DNA from: Chloroflexota bacterium
GTDB taxonomy: Bacteria > Chloroflexota > Anaerolineae > Anaerolineales > DRMV01
NCBI GenBank assembly: GCA_013153375.1
Contig: JAADEN010000141.1
Span: forward strand, 1-10,323
DNA: 10,323 nt
Direction: 5' to 3'
Below are positions 1 to 6,085 of the stretch, piece after piece. Within the stretch, counting starts at the first letter, position 1. Each line of letters begins with the position of its first letter. The translations under genes and the position numbers were made by a program. The notes under the pieces were generated by a model that worked only from the letters and a program-made list of their open reading frames with translations, was not told where the DNA came from and ran no database searches.

Positions 1-86
1 GCCGAGGAGATATTAATACCCGAAACGCGCAAGGCCACGCCCCATTTGACTACTGCCACAGTGCGCCTTCCGCAAGCCCCCCTTAA
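1..86 (+). CDS. C-terminal end of a possible ankyrin-repeat protein (5' partial)
   Basis: An open frame enters from the left edge (first whole codon at 3) and stops at TAA 84-86, only 11 bases before the next start codon. The 27 visible residues contain G-D-I-N-T-R-N-A-Q-G-H-A-P-F-D-Y, which resembles the repeat junction of ankyrin repeats (G-A-D-v-N-x-r-d-x-x-G-x-T-P-l-h-x-A). A short serine/proline/alanine tail follows. If real, this is the last repeat of an ankyrin protein and the first visible gene of the operon that continues with the receiver protein at 98. The fragment is very short. Another frame (bases 1-138) is also open here, so the match could be chance. The body of the gene lies outside the window. 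Confidence 0.4.
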   Translation, partial: RGDINTRNAQGHAPFDYCHSAPSASPP

Positions 87-97
87 GGGAGGTTCTG

Positions 98-676
98 ATG
101 CCGCGCAACATTCAACGCGTCCTATGGATCGAGGATAAGACTTATCTGGAACTGGCCTACCTGGTGCCACCGGTGCTCATGGACGGACGGTACGATCTGG
201 AGGTGGCCCAGGACGCTTCGGAGGCCGTGGACTATCTCGCCAGGGGAAAGCGGGGGAAATTCGACTTGCTGGTTTTCGACCTGGATCTACCTCCTGGTGA
301 CTGGAAACCCTTCGTCGAGTTCTATAAGCGCTATGAACGTCGGGGGCAAGAACCAGCTATGTTGGGCCTGGAGTTGCTCCACTTTCTACGCACCGGCCGA
401 GGACGCCGTCGAAAGTTTTGGGAACGACAGGATGGGTCTTTGAAGGCGCTGCTCCAAATCTTGTATCGTGATTACCACACCACACCTGTGGCCGTTCTTT
501 CTATCTATACTTATCGGGTCAAGGAGAACTTGGCTCGTTTGCTGGGCATTGAAAACGACGCCAAGGCCCAAAGGGACCTGTTAATCCAAAAAGAGGCCGG
601 TATGGCACGTACTACTTTGTTACGCCTTTTACGCCAAATGGAAAGATTTTATCCTGATCGTCAACAAGGAGATTGA
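98..676 (+). CDS. Stand-alone receiver-domain (response-regulator-like) protein with insertions
   Basis: This 192-residue protein looks like a phosphoreceiver domain with no output domain. The acidic pair E12-D13 follows the first beta strand (RVLWIEDK). The likely phospho-acceptor is D61, with proline at +4 (FDLDLP), as in CheY-type receivers. S135 and T138 sit at the fourth strand (VAVLSIYT), and K165 is in the position of the conserved lysine. A canonical receiver has the helix-3 motif directly after the proline. Here about 20 residues (67-87, charged and aromatic) separate P65 from LGLELLHFLR, and a second basic insertion follows at about 100-127. This makes it longer than the usual 120 residues. 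The start is supported by GGGAGG a few bases upstream. The membrane-protein gene follows after two bases, so the two are probably cotranscribed and partners. No histidine kinase is in the window. The receiver fold is fairly likely; the output is unknown. Confidence 0.75.
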   Translation: MPRNIQRVLWIEDKTYLELAYLVPPVLMDGRYDLEVAQDASEAVDYLARGKRGKFDLLVFDLDLPPGDWKPFVEFYKRYERRGQEPAMLGLELLHFLRTGRGRRRKFWERQDGSLKALLQILYRDYHTTPVAVLSIYTYRVKENLARLLGIENDAKAQRDLLIQKEAGMARTTLLRLLRQMERFYPDRQQGD

Positions 677-678
677 AC

Positions 679-2229
679 ATGCCCCTGTCCGACGAGGTGC
701 GTAATCTCCTGGAATTCAGCATCGAACTCTTGGTTATCGGGGGTGGCTTACCCTCCCTGTTCCTACAGCGCCCTGCGTGGTTACGGGAATTGCGTCAGCG
801 CTATTCCGTATGGCGCGCCATTCCCGGCCTCAATCGCATTGATGCGCTGGCGGTCGTGCCCCCGATACTGGGTATAGTGGTGTTATTTCATTTATGCATC
901 GCCGCTGGATGGTGCCCGTGGGACGAAACAGTCACGCGCACCGTGTTCTATGCCTCCTTGTTCATCGCTTTTATCTTCGTCGCAGTGTTATGGTATCAGG
1001 TGCGCATGACAGCTTTTACGCAGGCTACCCTGCGCATGTTTTGGCTGGCGTGGTATATGCTGCGAAAAAGTAGTCCCAAGCCTACCGCCGTCACACTTCC
1101 AAGCGCCATAAACGGCAGGGACAACGACAATGATGAACCCACCGACGAGGCTTCTTTGCCGGAAATCCATGAGAGCCCACATATCCCCGGGTGCTGGAAC
1201 CGGTGCGTTGCTTGGCTACAAAGCCATCTTGTTCCAAGGAAGCCAGAAGAATGGCGCACGAAGGTCATTCGTGATTTGGGCCGTTTGGGCGCCAACACAC
1301 GCACACCCCAGGAAACCGTGTTCGTGCTAAAGGCGCTTGGGAATCTAGCTTATGTCGTCCCCGTAACCACCTCAGGGAAAGAAAGCGCTTTGGCCCAGTT
1401 GACCGAGGCCACCTCTCGCACTTTATGGCCCCTGGAAGCTTCGGATCAGGAGGCCTTCGAACGCGCCATCCGGGTCTTCGAAAATGTGTTGAAACGCTGG
1501 ACCGAGGAGAAAGGGAAACTCCTTGCAGAAAATGACGAGCGAAGCGGCATCATGGCCGAATCTCCTCTCATGCCTCATTTGTATCGCTTAGGGCGTGAAA
1601 TTCTGAACCATTTTCCTCTCCTAACAAAACGTTATTTAAAAATGTTCACCCCGCACGACGATGTGCGCGACAATAACAGTGAAGCCCATTTGCTCTTTCT
1701 CCTGGGACTTCAGGCCACAGGCAATGAGCAATGGGAACCATTACTCTACATTCTGGAAAAACTGCGCGAATATACAACTTGCACTTTTGGACCAAATATG
1801 AAGCAGGATACCGGGCAAAAACCGCGCTGTGTTCGCTCCATGCCCGGCTACAATCAAGACGATGACCTGCAATGGCTCGAAAAGTGCGAACCTACCCTCT
1901 GGTTTCTTGGCCTTGTGGCCTATCTACAGCAGCATACGTCCGCCAGTTGGCCCTGGCTACGAAAATATCTTATCCGCCTTTGGCCTTGGGATGAAGGCGA
2001 CGAGGCCCGGCAGGAGTTACGCTGTGCCTTGGAGCAGGCTCAACGCTTCTTTACCACCGTGGTCTTCCAACCTGAAACCGCGCACGCGGTGGCCTGTCTG
2101 GCCCAGCGCCTGTTCCCTGAAGACAAGGTGTCCCAGGCCCCCTGGAACCTCCTCTGCGACGATGAGGAGGCCAGAACCACAACCACCCCCGCCCGCGATA
2201 CGGACAGGGGTGGCGTAAAAGCGGCGTAA
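679..2229 (+). CDS. Membrane protein of unknown family with large soluble C-terminal domain
   Basis: I do not recognise this 516-residue protein. Three hydrophobic segments are visible near residues 10-29, 56-78 and 86-107, followed by an aromatic, basic amphipathic stretch (to about 130). A polar, acidic linker rich in N, D, E and P covers about 131-170. The remaining roughly 345 residues look soluble and mainly helical, with many Trp and Leu residues and no catalytic motif that I can name. The ATG at 679 is preferred over an in-frame TTG at 673, because AAGGAG at 666-671 lies 7 bases before it and the TTG overlaps the stop of the previous gene. It follows the receiver gene by two bases, suggesting a coupled pair in which the receiver controls or is sensed by this membrane protein. 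That link is inference. Base composition is lower in GC than the genes after 2240. Confidence 0.8.
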   Translation: MPLSDEVRNLLEFSIELLVIGGGLPSLFLQRPAWLRELRQRYSVWRAIPGLNRIDALAVVPPILGIVVLFHLCIAAGWCPWDETVTRTVFYASLFIAFIFVAVLWYQVRMTAFTQATLRMFWLAWYMLRKSSPKPTAVTLPSAINGRDNDNDEPTDEASLPEIHESPHIPGCWNRCVAWLQSHLVPRKPEEWRTKVIRDLGRLGANTRTPQETVFVLKALGNLAYVVPVTTSGKESALAQLTEATSRTLWPLEASDQEAFERAIRVFENVLKRWTEEKGKLLAENDERSGIMAESPLMPHLYRLGREILNHFPLLTKRYLKMFTPHDDVRDNNSEAHLLFLLGLQATGNEQWEPLLYILEKLREYTTCTFGPNMKQDTGQKPRCVRSMPGYNQDDDLQWLEKCEPTLWFLGLVAYLQQHTSASWPWLRKYLIRLWPWDEGDEARQELRCALEQAQRFFTTVVFQPETAHAVACLAQRLFPEDKVSQAPWNLLCDDEEARTTTTPARDTDRGGVKAA

Positions 2230-2240
2230 CAATCGCGATC

Positions 2241-3272
2241 TCACGCCCCGAACAAACTCGCGTTCACCTCGGCCAGTTGCTCCGGCGTGGGGCGCAGGCG
2301 GTCGGGCGTCAGCCGGTTCAGCGGCTCATCGGGCAGGTTCAGGATCTCGTACAGGTTGGGCGCTTCAGGGTCAATGTACAACAGGCCCGTGAGCAGCACA
2401 TTCTGCGCGTAACTCTCCTCAATGGCCTTGATGGCCCCAAAGCGATCCGTGGGATCGTAGTCCGCCGCGACCTGCTTGAGCACGATGGCCGAACCGTCGT
2501 GCAAGCGGATGGTGCGCGCTTCGCCGGGCTCCATGCCCTTATCGAGCCAGATCTCCTCGCGCGGGGGCACGAAGTCGATCTGGTGCAGCGCGGCTTCGTG
2601 GTCCTTGGCCCAGGAGTAGGAATAACGCGACTCCGGCTGGTTGTTGAAGGTCACGCAGGGGCTGATGATGTCGATGACGGCCAGCCCTTTGTGATGATAC
2701 GCGGCCTTGAGCAGGGTCTTGACCTGCTTGGGATCGCCGGCGAAGGTGCGGGCCACGAAGGTCGCGTTGGAGGCCAGGGCTTCCATGCAGATGTCAATGG
2801 GCATGTACGGGTTCTCGCCCTGGCGCTTGAGCCGCAGGCCCTTGTCCGCGGTGGCCGAGAACTGCCCTTTGGTCAGGCCGTACACGCCGTTGTTGGCCAC
2901 GATGTACACCAGCGGCACATTGCGGCGGATGATGTGCTTGAAGTGGCCCATGCCGATGCTGGCCGTGTCGCCGTCGCCGCTCATGCCGATGCCCTTGATG
3001 GTAGGGTCGGCCACCAGCGCGCCCGTGGCCAGCGGGGGCATCCGTCCGTGCAGGCCGTTGAAGCCGAAGGAGCGGCTGAGCATGTAGGTGGGCGCCTTGC
3101 TCGAGCAGCCGATGCCGCTGAACTTGGCCACATCCTCGGGAACCACATTCATCTCGAACAGCGCGGAGATGATCTGGCTGAGGATGGAGTTGTGGCCGCA
3201 CCCCTGGCACAGCGTGGAGGGCGCGCCTTTGTAATCCGCTTTGGTCAAACCAATGGCGTTGGTCTTGGCCAT
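2241..3272 (-). CDS. korB: 2-oxoacid:ferredoxin oxidoreductase, beta subunit
   Basis: This is the thiamine-diphosphate and iron-sulfur subunit (343 residues) of an enzyme that oxidatively decarboxylates a 2-oxoacid with CoA and reduces ferredoxin. Four cysteines, C22, C25, C56 and C206, have the CxxC...C...C spacing of the single [4Fe-4S] cluster ligands in two-subunit archaeal-type enzymes. The thiamine diphosphate/Mg site shows as GDGD at 99-102 with NNGVYGLTKGQ at 127-137. It follows the alpha-gamma subunit gene by 15 bases and has its own AGGAG 8 bases before the ATG, so it is the last gene of the regulator-korA-korB operon. Length is normal for the family. The substrate (2-oxoglutarate, pyruvate or a branched-chain oxoacid) cannot be read from the sequence, so the kor symbol is by convention. 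No clear terminator separates its stop from the convergent gene ending 11 bases away. Confidence 0.94.
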   Translation of the reverse strand: MAKTNAIGLTKADYKGAPSTLCQGCGHNSILSQIISALFEMNVVPEDVAKFSGIGCSSKAPTYMLSRSFGFNGLHGRMPPLATGALVADPTIKGIGMSGDGDTASIGMGHFKHIIRRNVPLVYIVANNGVYGLTKGQFSATADKGLRLKRQGENPYMPIDICMEALASNATFVARTFAGDPKQVKTLLKAAYHHKGLAVIDIISPCVTFNNQPESRYSYSWAKDHEAALHQIDFVPPREEIWLDKGMEPGEARTIRLHDGSAIVLKQVAADYDPTDRFGAIKAIEESYAQNVLLTGLLYIDPEAPNLYEILNLPDEPLNRLTPDRLRPTPEQLAEVNASLFGA

Positions 3273-3287
3273 GGCTGTCTCTCCTGC

Positions 3288-5117
3288 TTACTTCTGGATG
3301 CCCGAGACCACCCATTCGGCGGTCAGCGGCAAGCCGTCCGAGCGGCTGTGGGACACGATGCGGCCGGCCAGTTCGGGATAGGCCATGCGCAGCAGTTGCG
3401 CCATTTGGCCGTCCCGATTGGCTTCCACCACATAGACCACCTCGTGCGCGGCGATGAAGTCGCCCACCTCGTCGTGGAAGGGCACGGCCCGCACCCGGAG
3501 GTAATCCGTGGGCAAATGGTGCTCGTGGAGGAGGATGTGGCGGGCCTCGACGATGGCCGGGTCGGTGGAACCGTAGGCGATGATGCCCACCTGGGCGTCG
3601 TCCATGGTGTCGAGCACGGGTTTGGGAAGGTATTTGCGGCCCAGGTGGTACTTCTTCTTGATGCGCTGATTGATGCGCACCCAGACATCGGGGTCTTCGC
3701 TGTAGCGCGCGCACTCGTCGTGGCCCGTCCCGCGGGTGAAGTAGGCCGCGCCGGGATAGCGGTTGCCCATGACCGTGCGGTACGGCACGCCGTCGCCGTC
3801 CACATCCTCGTAGCGGCACCAGCGGCGGCCCTCCTCGGCCCACTTCTTCAGGTCCTCCTCCCACAGCACCTTGCCCCGATCCATGGGTTGGTCGGGGTAC
3901 TCGAAGGGCTGGCCCATCCAGTGGTTCATGCCCAGGTCCAGGTCCATGAGCACGAAGATGGGCGCTTGCAGACGCTCGGCGATGTCCAGCGCACGCCAAC
4001 CGTATTCAAAGGCCTCGTTGATGTTGGCCGGGAAGAGCATGATGTGCTCGGTGTCGCCGTGGCTGAGGAAGTAGGTGAAGGTGATGTCGCCCTGTTGGGT
4101 GCGGGTGGGCAGGCCCGTGCTGGGGCCGACCCGCTGCACATCCACCAACACCACGGGCACTTCCGCGTAGTAGGCCAGGCCCACGGCCTCGGCCATCAGA
4201 CTGATGCCCGGCCCCGAGGTGGAGGTCATGGCCCGCAGGCCGGCCCAGCCCGCGCCGATGGCCATGTTGATGGCCGCGAGTTCGTCCTCGGCCTGGATGC
4301 TGGCCACGGTGTGTTTCTTCGTCACGGGATCACGGCGCAGTTTGGGGATGTATTGGTTGATGGTCTCGGCCACGCTGGACGCGGGCGTGATGGGATACCA
4401 GGCCAGAAACTGGAGACCGCCGAACAGCGCGCCCAGGGCCAGAGCCTCGTTGCCGTCCTCCAAGATCAAACCGCGGGTGGCCTCCATCGGTTCCACCCGG
4501 AAGGGGTCTTGCTTTTCCAGGTTCTCCGCGGCCCATTCGGCGGCCATTTGGACCACCTTGAAGTTCAAGTCGGTGGCCGACGCTTTGCCGTGGAAGTGGT
4601 AGCGCAGGGCTTCGTGGATGGCTTCCAGGTCGATGCCCAACATGTGGGCCAGCACGCCGACATAGACCATGTTGGCCACATAGTCCCGCAACTTGGGCGG
4701 CGCGCCCGACTCCCGGGCCAGTTTGCGCGCCGGCATGGGATAGGCCACCACATCGTCGCGCATCTGGCGCGGGCGCAGGTGGTCGGCGTAGAAGAACGCA
4801 CCGCCGGGCATGAGCATGGCCAGGTCGTCGTCGATGGTGGCCGGATTCATGGCCACCACGATCTCGTGCCGATCCCGGCGGGCGATGAAGCCCTCTTTGC
4901 TCACCCGAATGGTGTACCAGGTGGGCAGGCCCTGAATGTTGGACGGGAACAAGTTCTTGCCCGACACGGGAATGCCCATCTTGAACAAAGCGCGCAAGAT
5001 GGTGAGATTGGAGGTTTGACTTCCCGTGCCGTTGATGGTGCCCACGGTGATGGAAAAGTCGTTGACCACCTCGGAACGCGCCGCGGCCGAAGCCGGCTGA
5101 GAAAGGCTTTCGCTCAT
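3288..5117 (-). CDS. korA: 2-oxoacid:ferredoxin oxidoreductase, fused gamma-alpha subunit
   Basis: This 609-residue protein is the partner of the beta subunit. The N-terminal 200 residues form the gamma domain (VGTINGTGSQTSNLTILRAL at about 25-44, then KNLFPSNIQGLPTWYTIRVS), and the alpha domain starts near residue 215. The alpha domain carries the hallmark YPITPASSVAE motif at 241-251, which takes part in 2-oxoacid binding in studied family members. The glutamate-containing IQAEDE (274-279) and the STSGPG segment (299-304) follow. The C-terminal nucleotide-binding-like domain shows IIAYGSTDPA at 512-521 and VYVVEANRDGQM from 561. The start codon overlaps the stop of the regulator gene by 4 bases (ATGA) and is preceded by GGGAGGAAG, so translation is probably coupled. 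Gamma-alpha fusions of this size are common in bacteria. No iron-sulfur ferredoxin domain is fused, so an external ferredoxin is expected as acceptor. Confidence 0.94.
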   Translation of the reverse strand: MSESLSQPASAAARSEVVNDFSITVGTINGTGSQTSNLTILRALFKMGIPVSGKNLFPSNIQGLPTWYTIRVSKEGFIARRDRHEIVVAMNPATIDDDLAMLMPGGAFFYADHLRPRQMRDDVVAYPMPARKLARESGAPPKLRDYVANMVYVGVLAHMLGIDLEAIHEALRYHFHGKASATDLNFKVVQMAAEWAAENLEKQDPFRVEPMEATRGLILEDGNEALALGALFGGLQFLAWYPITPASSVAETINQYIPKLRRDPVTKKHTVASIQAEDELAAINMAIGAGWAGLRAMTSTSGPGISLMAEAVGLAYYAEVPVVLVDVQRVGPSTGLPTRTQQGDITFTYFLSHGDTEHIMLFPANINEAFEYGWRALDIAERLQAPIFVLMDLDLGMNHWMGQPFEYPDQPMDRGKVLWEEDLKKWAEEGRRWCRYEDVDGDGVPYRTVMGNRYPGAAYFTRGTGHDECARYSEDPDVWVRINQRIKKKYHLGRKYLPKPVLDTMDDAQVGIIAYGSTDPAIVEARHILLHEHHLPTDYLRVRAVPFHDEVGDFIAAHEVVYVVEANRDGQMAQLLRMAYPELAGRIVSHSRSDGLPLTAEWVVSGIQK

Positions 5118-5854
5118 TCTTCTTCCTCCCAGAAGGGTTCGGGGGAAAGCAGATGCTCGGTTTGGGGCTCACGCTGTTTGAGCATGTCCAGATGCTCTTC
5201 GAACCACTTTTGGGCCTGATCGTAATCCTCGGCGATGATGTATTCTACAATGCGTTGGTGATACTTCCAGACTTCGCGCAGGAACGCGATGTCCGCGTAG
5301 CGGTTGAGGCCGACGGCTTCGTAGATGTCCCAAAAGGCTTCGATGATGCCCTTGACGAAGGTGTTTTGGAGACGGCAGTAGAGGGTGAGATGGAGGTCAC
5401 GGTGCTCGCGATGCGGGATGCGGGGCGGGCGGTCATTCAGTTTTTCCCAGGCCCGCTGGATCAGTTCCTCCAGATGGCGTCGGTCCTCGTCGGTGAGGGC
5501 CTGGGCCGCGCGGCGGAAGAAGGCCCGCTCCACCTCTTTGCGCAATTCGGCGAACTGGTCGAAATAGGAGCGATCCAGGGCCACGGCCACCCGCAGGCTC
5601 AGGCTGACCGCGGGGGTGAACGAATAAGGCCGCAGCCGGATGCCGACTTTGGGCTTGGCGTCCACCAGCCCCAGGGCTCGGGCTACGGCCAGTTGCTCGC
5701 GCAGGTTTGGCACGCTGCTGCCCAATTTTTTGCTGATCTGCTCCAGCGGGGGCAGACGTACCTCACCTTGGGTCGGGTCCTCACCCCGCTCTTGGGCTTC
5801 GTGATAAGCGTGGATGAGATATTGTAGGAAAAGGGACAGTTCGGGTTTCCGCAT
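5114..5854 (-). CDS. GntR/FadR-type transcriptional regulator with FCD domain
   Basis: This 246-residue regulator has an N-terminal winged helix (about 8-77). Its recognition region LPPLEQISKKLGSSVPNLRE is followed by a wing ending VGIRLRP, in the style of the GntR family. The C-terminal all-helical domain (about 90-230) fits the FCD ligand-binding fold. H155, H199 and H221 occupy the usual metal-binding histidine positions, but the position four before H155, usually Asp, is H151 here. FCD domains bind small carboxylic acids through this metal in characterised members, which suits a regulator of 2-oxoacid metabolism. It is the first gene of the operon and overlaps korA by 4 bases, so it probably regulates its own operon. 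GAGG 7 bases upstream supports the ATG. Just ahead lie a strong promoter and an 18-bp palindrome that is the likely binding site. The effector is unknown. Confidence 0.88.
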   Translation of the reverse strand: MRKPELSLFLQYLIHAYHEAQERGEDPTQGEVRLPPLEQISKKLGSSVPNLREQLAVARALGLVDAKPKVGIRLRPYSFTPAVSLSLRVAVALDRSYFDQFAELRKEVERAFFRRAAQALTDEDRRHLEELIQRAWEKLNDRPPRIPHREHRDLHLTLYCRLQNTFVKGIIEAFWDIYEAVGLNRYADIAFLREVWKYHQRIVEYIIAEDYDQAQKWFEEHLDMLKQREPQTEHLLSPEPFWEEEE

Positions 5855-5877
5855 GGGCCGACCTCAGGGCAAAATTT

Positions 5878-5895
5878 TCAAACTAAATAGTTTGA
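5878..5895. promoter_or_regulatory. 18-bp palindrome, likely operator of the GntR-type regulator
   Basis: TCAAACTA-AA-TAGTTTGA is an inverted repeat with perfect 8-base arms and a 2-base centre. It is AT-rich in an otherwise GC-rich region. It lies 24-41 bases upstream of the regulator start codon and just downstream of the predicted transcription start (about 5906), where a bound dimer would block elongation or open-complex formation. Dimeric GntR regulators bind such palindromes, and autoregulation is common in the family. A second TTTGA copy follows directly at 5896-5900. Confidence 0.7.
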
Positions 5896-5912
5896 TTTGA
5901 GGATGCAGGGGG

Positions 5913-5941
5913 ATTGTACCTTAGGCTCTCTGACCCGTCAA
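5913..5941 (-). promoter_or_regulatory. Sigma-70-type promoter of the regulator-korAB operon
   Basis: Read on the minus strand, TTGACG (5941-5936) and TACAAT (5918-5913) are separated by exactly 17 bases, close to the vegetative consensus. Transcription would begin near 5906, giving a leader of about 50 bases that contains the palindrome and the ribosome binding site. Confidence 0.75.
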
Positions 5942-5964
5942 GCGCCGCTCAAATCGTAGAGTGC

Positions 5965-5984
5965 ACCGAACATGATCCTTCGGT
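5965..5984. repeat. Short inverted repeat in the divergent intergenic region
   Basis: ACCGAA (5965-5970) and TTCGGT (5979-5984) are perfect 6-base arms around an 8-base centre, followed by an A-rich run on the plus strand. It lies between the two divergent promoters, where no terminator is expected, so it could be a second operator. Arms of this length can arise by chance. Confidence 0.3.
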
Positions 5985-6015
5985 AAAAATAAGATGTTCA
6001 TCCCCCGCCCGTATT

Positions 6016-6044
6016 CCCGCGCGGGCCCGCGGGTGGGCTATAAT
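6016..6044 (+). promoter_or_regulatory. Putative promoter of the phosphodiesterase gene, with GC-rich palindrome upstream of the -10
   Basis: A perfect TATAAT lies at 6039-6044, about 40 bases before the start codon. No recognisable -35 hexamer is present at the right distance. That position is taken by a GC-only inverted repeat, CCCGCG (6016-6021) and CGCGGG (6028-6033) around CGGGCC, which could be an activator or repressor site. The bases before the -10 (GGC) match those of the promoter at 8431-8459. Confidence 0.5.
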
Positions 6045-6085
6045 GAAGGCCCGTATGCTGTCGCATTCTCTCCGGGAGGAATCTC

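Noticed and set aside
46..51. TTGACT as a -35 for the receiver gene
   Set aside because: The sequence 17 bases downstream is GC-rich and has no -10. The gene may be cotranscribed with an upstream gene.
2277..5219. A 980-codon open frame on the plus strand opposite korA and korB
   Set aside because: It lies wholly antisense to two genes with intact catalytic motifs. Its translation is low-complexity, rich in G, H, V and R, as expected for the shadow of GC-rich coding sequence. No ribosome binding site or family resemblance was seen.
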